This document shows, in pieces, positions 50,001-62,000 of a stretch of DNA of 64,000 bases. The DNA comes from Eremophila alpestris peregrina (Eukaryota > Chordata > Aves > Passeriformes > Alaudidae). The stretch lies in assembly GCA_009792885.1 (NCBI GenBank), contig WMCF01000011.1, positions 18,480,126 through 18,544,125 of the forward strand, read 5' to 3'. Positions within the stretch are counted from its first letter, which is position 1. Each line of letters opens with the position of its first letter. The translations under genes were made by a program, and so were the position numbers. Under the pieces are notes generated by a model. The model searched no databases. It was not told where the DNA came from and saw only the letters and a program-made list of their open reading frames with translations.

Positions 50001-53000
50001 TTTAATTGTAGCTAGTAGTGAGGATGCAGCAGGTGGAAGTGTTTGTAGCATGGCCAGAGGATGCAGTGGCTGGAATATGCCTCACTTATGCATGGCACTC
50101 TGCTCACAAGGGAGAGCAGTGGCAGGAGCAAATGCTCCCTGTCCTGGCAGCTGTGTCCTCTGCAGGCAGCCAGAGAGACTTGTCACATACCAGATCTGGG
50201 CTGCAGATGGCCAGCCTAGGGGGAGGCAGCTTCCAGAGCCTTTTGGAAGCTGAGCTTCACCTTATAACAGGCAGCCTATCAACAGTTCTTAGGCAGCTTT
50301 ACAGAGGCTTGAGGCAGCATTTAGCCATCTGTGATATGATGGGATTGCTCAGATCCTGGCACCATTTGCCTGTGGGCTTGTGTGCTGAAACTTAGTGTAC
50401 ACAGCAGTGGTAGGAGCAGGCTCCTGACTGGTGTGGTCTGTGCTGCAGTGTGGTGAGATAGCAGTCCTGGTGCAGTTCTCCAGCCTGCTTTTCTGAGAAG
50501 GCCTTCAGAATTATCTCCAAAGGATAACCTCAGCATTCCTCCCGGCTCTGAGGGTCACTCTTCAACAAACTTCCTGTGTTGTGACCTTGATCTCTGCTGG
50601 TTTCTCCCTCATGCAGAAAATAGCATTGGTTCGTTGGGCTGCAGCAAGGGAGGTCCTCCTAGAAGACAATCTTCATGTGCAAGCTGGAGGATCTTCTACT
50701 GAGAAAGCTATTCCACTGCTCTTTAGAAGTTTGAGTATGCTTGAAATGATGTTCTGGGTCTAGGCTGTTGGAATGAATGAAGAAATAAGCCCCCAGAGGA
50801 ATGCTGGCTCAGTTTAAGGCTCTCTGAAGCCCTGGGGAAGGAATTCTGGTGTGTGTACCTTAAGGCAGGGTTGTAGTGCAGTGTGGTTCTTGTTCATGGC
50901 TGGTGATCAGTCAGCTTCACCAAACCTACTTGATGCTTGATCAAGGATTACTCTGTGAATTCTCTTGCAGCTGAGGTCTGTATCTGTAGACCTGAATGTT
51001 GATCCTTCTCTCCAAATTGATATCCCCGATGCCCTAAGTGAAAAGGACAGAGTGAAGTTCACTGTGCACACTAAGGTAAGGTCATGGGCAGAAAGAGGCT
51101 GTGGAAGTAGCTGATGTATTTGCAGTACAGACACCTGCAAAGATGGGCTTGGCAATGAAGCAAATCTAATTAGGTGGAGATTTTCCACTTAAAGGTGGCT
51201 TGAGGATGTGTATATATATATATGCAGAAACTTCAGATTTCCTAGGATTTGAACTCTCTAAACAGAGACAAGTAGCTGATGGTTAGGTTGGCTTTGCTAA
51301 GGAATCCTAGCTAGACACCAGAAGGCTGTGGGGGTAGGAAGTGAGCTACTGTGAAATGTCACAAAACAAACTGCATTAATGCTGTTCTACAACAGTACTT
51401 TTTTTTTCCTAACAGTCTCCTTAGTGGTGCTGTTGAATAAGTGCCAGCTCAGCTAAAAGGGAGTGGGCAAGGCTCTTAGTAAGCAGAATAGCTTCCTTTG
51501 GAAATGGACAGAACTGTTTCTAAAAGCACTGATTTACAAAACAGTAGGGCTTCTATATATTCTCTTCCAGACTACACTGCCAGCTTTTCAAAGCCCTGAG
51601 TTTTCAGTTACAAGGCAGCACGAAGACTTTGTGTGGTTACATGATACACTCACTGAAACTGAAGAGTATGCAGGACTCATTGTGAGTACTTCCTAAAGAA
51701 TGTGATTCTAAGTGAAAAACTGTAGCAATCTAAAGTACTTACTAATAAGGGCATGAAGTACGTTTTACCAGTGTTACTGGTATTTTGTGACTTGTGCCCT
51801 ATGCTTCCTGTTGCCTTAATTCCTAAACAACCTGAGTGGTATGGCATTTGTGCTAAATTTCCATATAGCTTGGAGCAGCAAAAGATGCTGTGAGAGTCCT
51901 TCACTCTGTGGTGGTATTAACATCTGCCTGAAGATGGCACACTGAAATAATCTATTAAATGTGGGCTTTCCTTCCTGTCATGATTCTTTAGGAGATGACT
52001 GGCAATGGGGAGGATTACAGAAGCTGTTTCTCTGGGTTAGTTTTCCTCCTGGGGCAGGGATAACACAAACCAGGGACCTAGATGTCTCATGCCTCTAGAA
52101 TTCCTGGATCATGCACTTTGTACCTCACTTCTAGAGAAGGCTAGAAGTAATCTTGGAAAACATTATTTGCTAATATCCATGACTAACCAATTCCCTGCCT
52201 AGATACCTCCAGCACCTTCAAAACCTGACTTTGATGGTCCCAGAGAGAAGATGCAGAAGCTGGGGGAAGGAGAAGTGTCCATGACAAAAGAAGAGTTTGC
52301 CAAAATGAAGCAAGAGCTGGAAGCGTAAGTAAAATGAGTCTACTGCCAAAAGCTGCATTTAGTGAAGCCTCCAAGGAGAGCAACTTATTTGGTCACTGAT
52401 CTTGAATGTCACTGTTTTGAAGGGTGTCTTGAAAATCCTGGAGCTGGGGAGTTGCCCAGCTTTTCCAGCTTTCAGGCTGGAAAACTTCCTAGCTGAAGAG
52501 ATGGAAAGTAGCTTCACTATCACGAGCTGACTATTTCAGAAGTCTACAGCTGAATATTTTCAGGGGATGAACCTAAAGCAATTCTTTGTGTATTGAAGAA
52601 GGCAGTACAAAGAGGATCTCAGTCTGTTGTTTCCTTGCAGTGAATACCTCGCTGTCTTCAAGAAGACTGTCTCATCACATGAGATCTTCCTGCAGCGGAT
52701 TGCTTCTCATCCTGTGCTCAGCAAAGATCGCAATTTCCATGTTTTCCTGGAGTATGACCAGGATGTGAGACTTTTTTCCTTGTTTCCCTTTCCAAGCAAG
52801 GCAAACTGTTAGGAGTGCTCTTGCTTTTGCTGGGCACAGTCCGAATGTTGTGTTGATCTGTGTGCAGCATCAGCAAGTAGATATTGCAAGTATTTCTGTG
52901 AGATGACTGAAGGATGAAAGCCTGACCTTTAGCCCTTTCTCTGTTACAAATCTCACGGTGTTTCTAAATCCTTGTCAAGCTGGTTAGGAAGCCACCTTTG

Positions 53001-56000
53001 CATGTCTTTATCTTGGGAACATGTATAGCTCAGGTGCACCTGTGCTGTTTTGCCTGGTTCTAAAATGGAGGAATGGAGTATTTAAGTCACTCCTGCATCT
53101 GTTTTGTCACACCTCATTATGAGTGATAGATGCTAGTCCAAGATATGCAAGGAGCTATTTATGGGAATTGGAAAAATCTATGCCACAGAATAATTGAACT
53201 ACTTGTAGACAAGCCATGTGTTGAATTTTCATATGTGTATTATGGAGGGCTTGGAAATCAACCTGCTCTGACATATGCTAGGTGTAAAGGATGTAGCTAC
53301 ATTACAAGTGTCAAAACAGTAATTTCTTCCCTCCACCTGGGTACAACTTTAAAGCTGGTATGGCCTCTCTGTTACAGCTGAGTGTTCGGAGGAAAAACAC
53401 TAAAGAGATGTTTGGTGGCTTTTTAAAAAGTGTAGTAAAGAGTGCTGATGAGGTCCTCTTCTCTGGAGTCAAGGTAAGGTTGTTGATTTGTCTCTTACCA
53501 TAATTTTGATTGTTTCTTGCTTCCTGCTCCAGGGAAGTTCCTCCTGTCTGCTTTAGGCTTGCTGTGCATGAGGCTCAGCTACTGACATTAACCTGCCTTG
53601 TTACTGCTCTCCAAGTTGAGGGGAGTAGCCTGTATTAATTCTGATTTCTATAGAAATAAGACATTGTAGCTTTAGGCTGTTCAATTTCAGTGTATAACTG
53701 AAGTTTCTGGATCCAGAAGACCTGCCTTAGTACCTGATACTGGTGGAGGAGAGGAAGGAATTATACCTTCAGGAAATGTGCTTGTGGTTTTTGTCTACTT
53801 TGGAGCTTTGAACAGGCATGATTTTTTTGGGTTTCTGCTTATAGTAGACAAAATCAAATACCAAAGACTCCTCTAACTGGTCTTCCTCCAGCTTTTGTGT
53901 TGTGTTACCATGGCAGCGCTTCCCAATAAGCCGTTCTCCTATGCACAGTGTCATTACAATATGTATCATGTTTGGCGTGGATGAAGAACTTGTTTAGTCC
54001 TTAGCTAAGTAAACCGCTTAATCCTTAGCTACAGTGTTGCAGCAGGCCTAGGAAATACAATTCCAGCGGCTGGGAATCCTGAGGGCTGTCCCATACCAAC
54101 TTACTGGCTGCTTCAGACAGCCTGCATCAGTGAGCGTCAACTTCATCTTCACTGCATAGTGAGGAAGAAGTTTGCCAAGTGGCTTGGGATGTCAAACCCT
54201 TGGCTCACATCTTGTCTTGAACAGTTTTTCCATAGGGATTGATGGGCCTCAAGCTCAGGCCCAGGCTATGGGTTGTTTCTTTGGCCCTTCCTAAAACAGG
54301 GAAGAGTTTGTATTCTGTGGTTACTGACTTAACATACATAACATACATACTCTTTTTCAGGAAGTAGAAGATTTTTTTGAGCAAGAGAAGACATTTCTTG
54401 TGAACTACTACAACAGAATCAAGGATGCATGTGCAAAAGCAGATAAGATGACAAGATCTCATAAAAGTGAATCTTTTCAAAGCCCTTTCGAGAGATCATG
54501 CAGTTTTGCTGATTTCAGCCTGAAAACCTTGTCTTGTTCTTGCAGATGTTGCAGATGACTATATTTATACTTCAGCTTGTTTGAACAGCCTGGCATTAGA
54601 AGAGCCTACAGTTATCAAAAAGTAAGCAATTCTAACTGTTCATAAACATATTCTGAGAATACCAAGTTTCTTCTGTAAAATCCAGAGTATTGAGTCATAG
54701 GTGGTTTGAGGTTTCTTGAATTGCAAACAAGTAGCATTAAAACTTTCCTTCTGGCACTCCTACTGTGGCAGACCTAATGTTACCAATTGCACCTAACTCT
54801 GAACTGCTTGATCACTTGCCAGTTAAGGCCTAGAGGTTATATGGCCATGCTGGTCATCAAACTCCTTCTAAACAGAAATCTCCTTGATTCTCTTCAGGTC
54901 ACAAACTGCTAGAGACCCCTGAAGAAAGGGTTTATTAGTGTGTGTTCTAATGTGCTGTTAAATGTAACTGCACTGGATTTGTACTATCTTCTGGACCTTT
55001 GCATTTCCAGAATAGTAGGGGATTTTTGAGCTGGGGCAACCTAGTTACCTTTTTTGAGGTGACTTCCACCTTTTGACTTCGCTATCAATTTACTAAGACC
55101 TTGTTAAAACAGAGTGTATAGTTGAATAAACAAGTCAGCTCATCCCTCTTGGATAGCAGCAGGGAAATACTCCACAAGACCTTTTATAGATCAGCATTGT
55201 TACATTAAATGGTATTGAGCTGCTCAGCTGTACTACTCTGGTAGGCTGAAATCCAGTACACAAAAGGTTCAAGTGTTTGCCTAAATGAGATTTTTTTTCA
55301 AGGCCATGTTTGGATCTGTATACAGGAGTAAACTCCAGCCTTCAGTTTCTGGTTTCCTGCCAATTGATCCTGGCATTTATCAGAGTCAGAAGTATCTCAA
55401 ACTTATGCATATTTTTTCCCCTCACTAGGTACTTGCTGAAAGTTGCAGAGCTCTTTGAGAAACTCAGGGTAAGAGAAGCTTTTCTGGGGGCAGATGTGGG
55501 GGAGAAGAATCCCTGACTCTGGATGTTGCTGTTCTCTGTTACACACCAACTAACTGGGTTTTTTTTTTTTTTTTTCCTCCTGCAGAAGGTAGAGAGTAGA
55601 GTTTCATCTGATGAAGACTTAAAGCTCTCTGAGCTGTTGAGATACTACATGCTCAATATAGAAGCTGCTAAGGTGAGAACAGTTTTCTTTATGAAGCTTA
55701 GTTTTGTTATGGGCATATATACTCATGGTATTCTTTGTGCTTTAAGAAGACAGGAAGTGGACCCTTGTTTTGCCTAAGAAACCAGACACTTAAACCACAG
55801 CAGAATATAGAAGCTGTATATTAGCTAGCTGGAGCCCAGCCACTTACAGAGAAGACCTTGGACCAGTTTTTCTTTGGCATGTAAAGTGGAAGAACTCTGT
55901 AAATTTCTGTAAGTTAGAGCAAACTGAATTTAAGTCTGCAGCAGTTTCTTTCCTGTCCCCTGACTGAGTACTTATGGACTTGCCGATAAAATCAGTAATG

Positions 56001-58495
56001 GCTAATTGGTAGCTGGGATTGAGTACCTTAGCACAAATACATGGTAACTTGTGAAGGCTGTTGGAGTCTGGACTTACAAGAGGGCTTTGGTAGAATGATG
56101 TGACTGCAAAAGCCTTGCTGGCAACTCTTTTCTAATCAAAACTTGATTTGACTGGGGATGACTATACTGCAAAAAGTTATCTAGGTACAACCTACTGGGC
56201 CTCTTCATCTAGTGTCTTACCTGTAATGTCAGGTACCCTAGAACATCCACTGCAGCCTCCCTCAGTGGGGTGTATCATTATTTAGACATCACAACTATAC
56301 TCCTGCTGCATAAGGAAGGGGTTGGCTCAGAGACCTGTACTATTTCTCCTGTCTAGGTTAGTGCAGTGCTTCAGTCAAACTGTCAGATCTCCAACAAATT
56401 AAATGTCTGCTGGAAGTAGGCTCAGAGAATTCAGAAAGTGCTTTTTGTTCTTAGTGGAGCGATCCCCCTTACAGCAGGATAAACTGCTTTAAGGGAATAA
56501 ATGATGCCTATAGTAGCCCTTAGACTTCCTTCACTGAGGCATAACTGGCTGTCTTGAAAATGTAGTGCTGCACTGTAAAAGGCTGCCAAGAGCACGCTGT
56601 AATAGCTTGTTGGAAAAAGCAAGATCTGGTGCTGAAAGAAGTGAAACCTCCTGCTGCTAAGGTGGTTGTAACCTCAGTTTGGGAAGTAGTCCTGCTAAGG
56701 CTCTGGTGTGCTATTTCTGTCTATTCAGGATCTTCTGTACAGACGAACCCGAGCTCTTGTTGACTATGAGAACTCAAACAAAGCTCTGGACAAAGCCAGA
56801 CTAAAGAGCAAGGATGTCAGGCTGGCTGAGGCACATCAACAGGAGTGCTGTCAGAAGTTTGAAAAGATTTCAGAATCTGCTAAACAAGGTAAAAAAGGCT
56901 TTGCTGTACTTACGCTTAAAGGAGAGCTTAATGCAGTCAAGGTCTCCATCTGACCTTCAACTGCTGAAGGCTCCTGAACAAACAGTCTGGGACATCCCAA
57001 GGACAGTAGAGATAGATGCTGTAAAACAAATGCAGCAAAGCATTTTTAAAAACAATTCTCTCTAGCAGAGCAGTGTCAGTACTACACCAATGTTATTTAT
57101 AAACCTCTAGTATTTGCTTTCTGGACTGAACTCAGCCTCCATGTGAATGCAACTACTGGAAGGTAAGTAATTATCTCAGTCAGAACTGTGCAAACAGGCT
57201 TTTGCTCTGTCCCAGTACAGATGAGTGCCTTGTACAGAGTTTTAAACTGGTTCTTAGTAGAAGAGTATGTAGGTGTATCTATATATATTTATATTTGGAC
57301 AATTTAAAGCAGAGGAAATACGCTTTCATGGTATACATGCTGCTCCTTTAGTGTATCTGGCTTTTAAATGTTCTGGGTTCTCACAGAGCTTGTGTGGCTT
57401 ATTTCTGGTTCATTCCAGCTGTCTTCCTACAAAGCTTTTCTGTCTTAAGCTGTCTGTGTGTCATGTAGTGACTGCATCTGTGCCTAAAAAGAGCACGACT
57501 AACTCTTGAACCTTTTTTTTCGATCAAATACTATAATCTGAGCTGCACAACAGAACTCCTGAAACATAAGGGGCAATACTGAAACTTGTCACACTTTGTA
57601 TAGCTCTTACCTTTTTTTTCCTTCTCTACAGAACTGATGAGCTTCAAACAGAAGAGAATAGCAGCATTCCGCAAAAACTTAATTGAAATGGCAGAACTGG
57701 AAATAAAACATGCAAAGGTGTGTTCTCTTCTGAATTTAACAGGCAAGGGTTGAGAGAAGTGAGTATTGTGTAACTGGGAGGATTTGCTGGGCCATCTGAC
57801 TTCCCATCAGGCAGCCTCATCCGTGGGGGTTTGACTCCTGCTGTGTCTAGAGGCAGCTGCTGCTTCCAGTGCTCCTGAGCGCTGGGACAGGAGCACATGC
57901 TGCAGCTTGTGATCAGGGTGTCAATCCTTGTCACTTGGCTCATCAGTGGAGGGGACACTGGCTTTATAGCAGCCTCTGCCAAGCTTTGCTAGGCAGGCTT
58001 GAAGTGTCTGTTAACTTAGTGTAGAGAACAAAGCAGTAAGTGTGCATCCTCAGCTTCCTTTGAAGAAGGAAAAGTCCAATGTCCGACTCCCTGAGAGTAC
58101 TGGACTTTACCACAGACAGCCACTTCAGTGCTGAACTGGAATGTGACACAGAGGCCTTGACAACACTGCTCAGTTAGTCCCAAAAAGCTTCCTGTTGGCT
58201 CTTGCCCCTCTCCTTACCACAAATGGAGTCATGGTTGCAGGCCTGCAAGAAGAGGCAGATTGCAGAATATATGATCTAGTTTTTGGTTCTTTACTGCATG
58301 AATGCTTTTGCAGTAGGAGATCTTTAGCATTGGCACAGGCTACAAAATCCTGTGATGGACCCACTATTTGGGAAGCTACTTCATTGGGAAAGGCAGGATT
58401 TGAATTATCAGTCATCCTCATCTGAAACTAATTCTCTTCCTTTGCAGAACAATGTGTCTCTCCTGCAGAGTTGTATTGATTTGTTCAAGAACTGA
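43983..58495 (+). CDS. SNX5: SNX5, PX-BAR sorting nexin
   Basis: Thirteen exons (43983-44015, 50971-51075, 51571-51681, 52203-52324, 52641-52764, 53378-53473, 54361-54466, 54546-54621, 55429-55468, 55586-55672, 56729-56888, 57632-57717, 58448-58495) give 397 residues; human SNX5 has 404. SNX5 forms BAR heterodimers with SNX1/SNX2 in the ESCPE-1 endosomal coat that returns cargo such as CI-MPR to the Golgi. Residues about 19-166 are the PX domain, with the extended helical hairpin of the SNX5/6/32 group. F130 should correspond to human F136, which contacts cargo. Residues about 196-397 are the BAR coiled coil. The first exon encodes only MALLREDSQDK, shorter than the human N terminus, which accounts for most of the length difference. 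Confidence 0.97.
44016..50970 (+). other. SNX5: SNX5 intron 1
   Basis: 7 kb. It contains a T14 run at 44,161-44,174 and an antisense open frame at 46,229-46,549 discussed in the findings. I see no repeat element or further exon. Confidence 0.7.
50971..51075 (+). CDS. SNX5: SNX5 coding exon 2
   Basis: It encodes LRSVSVDLNVDPSLQIDIPD through KFTVHTK, the start of the PX domain. The exon is phase 0 at both ends. Confidence 0.96.
51571..51681 (+). CDS. SNX5: SNX5 coding exon 3
   Basis: It encodes TTLPAFQSPEFSVTRQHEDF through EEYAGLI in the PX domain. Phase 0 at both ends. Confidence 0.96.
52203..52324 (+). CDS. SNX5: SNX5 coding exon 4
   Basis: It encodes IPPAPSKPDFDGPREKMQKL and the lysine/glutamate-rich helix ending KMKQELEA, the SNX5-type insertion of the PX fold. 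Confidence 0.96.
52641..52764 (+). CDS. SNX5: SNX5 coding exon 5
   Basis: It encodes EYLAVFKKTVSSHEIFLQRI through NFHVFLEYDQD, the second half of the PX insertion and the end of the domain. Confidence 0.96.
53378..53473 (+). CDS. SNX5: SNX5 coding exon 6
   Basis: It encodes LSVRRKNTKEMFGGFLKSVV and SADEVLFSGVK, the amphipathic helix region leading into the BAR domain. Phase 0 at both ends. Confidence 0.96.
53970..54197 (+). ncRNA. SNORD17: candidate intronic snoRNA, probably SNORD17
   Basis: This 228-bp segment of SNX5 intron 6 is closed by a short terminal stem (gtttgg at 53970 with tcaaac at 54192). It has internal hairpins: attccag/ctgggaat at 54060-54077, ggctg/cagcc at 54106-54122, and a long one at 54139-54172 (aacttc/gaagtt, then cttcact/agtgagg). 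A C-box-like tggatga follows the 5' stem. A CTGA at 54079 is preceded by tgggaatc, complementary to the GAUUCCCA of 28S rRNA helices. Human SNX5 hosts SNORD17, about 237 nt, said to guide 28S methylation. Weak points: no clear CTGA by the 3' stem and an imperfect C box. Boundaries are approximate. Confidence 0.55.
54361..54466 (+). CDS. SNX5: SNX5 coding exon 7
   Basis: It encodes EVEDFFEQEKTFLVNYYNRI through KADKMTRSHK, the first BAR helix. Phase 0 in, phase 1 out. Confidence 0.96.
54546..54621 (+). CDS. SNX5: SNX5 coding exon 8
   Basis: It encodes VADDYIYTSACLNSLALEEP and TVIK. The preceding intron is only 79 nt. Confidence 0.95.
55429..55468 (+). CDS. SNX5: SNX5 coding exon 9 (40 nt)
   Basis: A very short exon encoding YLLKVAELFEKLR, bounded by CACTAG and GTAAGA. 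It is required to join exon 8 to exon 10 in frame. Confidence 0.94.
55559..55575. repeat. SNX5: T17 run in SNX5 exon 10 acceptor
   Basis: Seventeen T residues form most of the polypyrimidine tract 10 bp before the acceptor AG. Confidence 0.92.
55586..55672 (+). CDS. SNX5: SNX5 coding exon 10
   Basis: It encodes KVESRVSSDEDLKLSELLRY and YMLNIEAAK in the BAR domain. Its 87 nt are phase 0 at both ends. Confidence 0.96.
55673..56728 (+). other. SNX5: SNX5 intron 10
   Basis: About 1.06 kb of unique sequence. It has scattered C/D-box-like strings (for example aatgatg near 56,500) but no terminal stem, so I do not call a snoRNA here. Confidence 0.6.
56729..56888 (+). CDS. SNX5: SNX5 coding exon 11
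   Basis: It encodes DLLYRRTRALVDYENSNKAL through KFEKISESAKQ, the middle of the BAR coiled coil. Phase 1 out. Confidence 0.96.
57632..57717 (+). CDS. SNX5: SNX5 coding exon 12
   Basis: It encodes ELMSFKQKRIAAFRKNLIEM through EIKHAK, with donor GTGTGT. Confidence 0.96.
58448..58495 (+). CDS. SNX5: SNX5 coding exon 13
   Basis: It encodes NNVSLLQSCIDLFKN and TGA at 58493-58495, the exact C-terminal pattern of SNX5. Confidence 0.96.
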   Translation, partial: NNVSLLQSCIDLFKN

Positions 58496-58581
58496 GGAGT
58501 CTTACTCTGAAAATGTGACAAAAGCATCAATTGCACTCAATAGCCAGGGCCAACTTAATTGGCTTGACTTCATTAGCTTAA

Positions 58582-58587
58582 AATAAA
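58582..58587 (+). terminator. SNX5: SNX5 proximal poly(A) signal (AATAAA)
   Basis: AATAAA 87 nt past the stop codon. Confidence 0.5.
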
Positions 58588-58984
58588 TATTATCACTGAG
58601 ATTGTTTCACTAATACTTAAGTATGTTGATAGTGATACATTGACTTAATTGGTATAAATGGGAGCTGAATTGTGTATGAATTGTCTGGATGTAGCTAACA
58701 TCCTGTTGGCTGATAACTCAAAATGAGTCAAATGTGAGAAATTAATTTGCTGTTGACTGACTTCATCTAGCAGAAAAAGTTTACTGAGAACTCCTTTTTT
58801 GCAGGATTATAATCTGTCTCATCATGGCCCTGATATATTTAAAACTTGCCAAGTGGGAGTGACAAGGGGAATAATTTTATAAAGTGAATATCTTAGCATT
58901 CCACTTCCCAGACAGCTTTCTACTCAATATATTTTGAATTTCTATAACTACATTCACTATTTGTACACTTGGGCAACACAGCAA

Positions 58985-58990
58985 AATAAA
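58985..58990 (+). terminator. SNX5: SNX5 distal poly(A) signal (AATAAA)
   Basis: AATAAA about 490 nt past the stop, followed by a GT-rich stretch (gttgtatgg, tttgtgtggg), which makes it the better candidate for the main 3' end. Confidence 0.6.
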
Positions 58991-59014
58991 GATGTCTGAC
59001 ACAACAAGCTGTTG

Positions 59015-62000
59015 TATGGCGAGAATTTGTGTGGGATGTAAAGTGACAAAGAGGCTTCAGACACAGAACTACCACAAATTTCTCATCACCTGGAGCTTTT
59101 CAGATCACTAGAGAGAAATATGTGACTCAAGAGGATTAATCTTGGAATGGGTGTTGAAGTGAAATGTGTGGACTTCAAGTCAGATTGCTGTTTGAGTGGC
59201 TTGTCTGCAACTTTTACTTCCACTATGCTGCACGTACAGCATTGCAAAGTAATTTTACACCTCTTATTAGCAGCAAGAGGCTGTTTAAATCTTCAGGGCT
59301 TCTGGATTCCAATGTCTGGACAGTCTTCTGTAAGGTATAAACCTCCTAAAACAGCTGGGCTCGCACTGCCATAGCTGAGGTGGCTCAGCCATAAACCCCA
59401 GGGCCATTGTTGGACATTTACTATCAGTTGGCATCCATGGATGTAGGTCAGTGAGTCACACCCTCCTGAAGGCAGCTTTTGGGTGAGATGAGTGTCTCAG
59501 CCTTGCTTAATTTCATGTGATTAAACTCCTAATCATACTCAGAGTGGGCTCTGTGGCTGTGCTCTGGGCAGACTGCCTGAAGCAGCTTCAGCCAGAGAAG
59601 CTCTGAGAATGGGCAGCTCAGTGGCAGTTCCTAAGGGTTTACTTTTCTGTAAACTTACTGCTTTTTCTTCTTGATGTGCCATGAAAACTGAGCAGCTTGT
59701 GCCAGCCACACCATCATGCAGCAGAGTTGCTGGAGAATGTGTGAACTCCTGTTTCCTTTGTTTGGCAGGAATAGTTTCAGCCTGGGCTTGTTTGCCATAA
59801 GCACATTGTTTCTGCATATGTGGCCTCTATATAGCTATAGGTGACAGTGATGCTTCCTATGACACATGTCAGATAAGCTCCTAGCACTTGTCCTGGGGCC
59901 ATTAGTAGTCTCAAACTGGAGGGTTCATACTCGCAAAGCTTTGGGTTTTTTTTAAAAAAGTATACTGTTTACCCTAACCTAGTTCAACCTGGCTCAAAGG
60001 ATCTTCTTATTTTCTCCCAAGAAAGAATGCAGGTTTTTTTGCCATGGCAAGCAACATTTCATGTCCCAACTCCAGAAGTGGCCCAGACTATGGTGGGTTT
60101 CATGCACTGCCAGTAGCAGTGTTTGAAGCTAAGTGAGAGACCCTTTCTCTGTTTCAAATACCTCTTTGGAGCTTTTCCACAAGATGTTTGTTCTTGTGTG
60201 GTTGGCACTCTAAATTCTTGACATACCTTAATCCAAGTCAAGATATTAATGTGAACAGAATATTAAGTATGTTAAACACTTCAAATGGCTGTAATTGTGG
60301 CTTTATATTGATGTTGCAGTTATTGTAGTTACAGTTAATTTACAGTAAGTGGAAGAAAGCTGTAAAGCAGTCTCTGCCACTGCCATTGTTGCTCTGGAGG
60401 AAGCTGCTGTGTGTCAGCTGCTGCCAGCAGAGTGCATTGCAGTCAGCTTCAGCCTGGTGACTTGGAAAATAAGCGCCAGCACAGCTCACACCCCTGGAGG
60501 CCAGTGGGTGGCAGGCTGCAACAGCCACTGGTTACCTGCTTCCACGTTTCCCCTCAGGCCGAGTTGAGATGGAGTCCTGAAAAGGCTGCTGCATCCACAG
60601 TGCACTGGTGGCTGGACAGATGTTGCTACATAAGAGAGATTAGCTGTGTATGTAGGCAGCCTACATACACAGCTCATAAGGAAGGACAGATATATTCCTT
60701 TAAGGCATGTAATATCACTGGACCTGACTTTTCTTATAGCAGGGCCTCGAATAAAGCCTTAGCAGAATGAAGATCAGCTTGGGCAAATCAGTGTGTTAAG
60801 GCAGGTTACGATCAATATGAAAATAAGTTTTTTAGAAATATTACTGAGACTTAATTTGAAAGGCTGGTTGGGGTGGATGAGAGCAGAGTCTCATAGATCT
60901 CCCAAACAGGATTGACTAATGTATATTTACTGATCCCATCTGTAAAGCAGGTTAACTTTAACTTTATGAGCTTGTTCCTCTATTTTATTAGTTACAAATT
61001 GGCTTTTGAGAACAGGCACAGGCCTTCACTGTGATGGTAACTGCTGTGAAAAGCCACATGCTGCAGATGTCAGTTCTTCTCCCCCTTTGAATGAGGGCAG
61101 AGGAAAATCTACTGTTTGGTCAAGTTTACAAAGTGTGTTAAACATCCAGCTGTAGAAAAACTGCAGATGGGAAACCAAGTTGGTCCTCTAAGAGAGGCTC
61201 AAAAATGTGTCCTCTTGTACAAGGCTGTGAGTTCAGGTGCTGCAATAAAATGGGTTTGTAGCCATAGAAAGGGAATGATTAAGGATTAAATGTACTTCAG
61301 GAAGGAACTGGTTTGCCCTGATGTATGCAAGTAGTCATGATTCTAGGAAGACACATCACTGATGCTGGTAAACAAAACAGAACACTTTGTGTGCCTTTGG
61401 GATGCATAAAGCCTGGAAGAGCCGAGGGCATGTACTCTCCATGCTCTTTATCCCAATGTATTCTGCTTTTCTCCAGTCCATCCTCTTTCTTCTGGATTGC
61501 ACACTCTGTAGGAGAGCTCTGAGCTGAGCCCCTGCTTTGTGCTTCACTTCTGATAGCAAATGTGAATTTCTCAAAACATGGACCTGGGGAGGTTTTCTCA
61601 GCAGGTTTTAGGTTTCTGACTTGCCATCTCTTTCAACAGATTGGGAGATGCTGCTTGTTTGTGCTGTGAAGCAGAGAGCTCTGCAGAGTTCCTGTTCTTA
61701 GATGGACTTTTCTTCCCTGCTCTCCCAGTACTTGCTGCTATGGTTGAGAGCTCAGTTAAGAGTGATTTCAGTTTGTCCTTGTAAATACCTGCGTCATTGC
61801 TTGGTGACAGTGGAATATCTGAAATGGATTTGAGGTCGGTCTATTGGTGGATCACTGCTCACCACTGAATGAGTGCAGGCACTGGTGATCCATGTAATCC
61901 CTCAAATTGTTGGCTGCCTGCAACTTTGGATCTGCAGCTCACTGTTTACCAAAATTGTGTTTCATCTGCTATCAAAATAATGGCCGGTGACGGAGCTCTG

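Noticed and set aside
56480..56580. C/D-box-like strings (aatgatg and cactgagg) in SNX5 intron 10
   Set aside because: The flanks cannot form a terminal stem and no guide match stands out. The intron 6 segment is a much better snoRNA candidate.
60642..60674. The 15-bp hairpin as a microRNA precursor
   Set aside because: Pairing stops after 15 bp and the loop is only 3 nt; a precursor needs a stem of roughly 25-35 bp.
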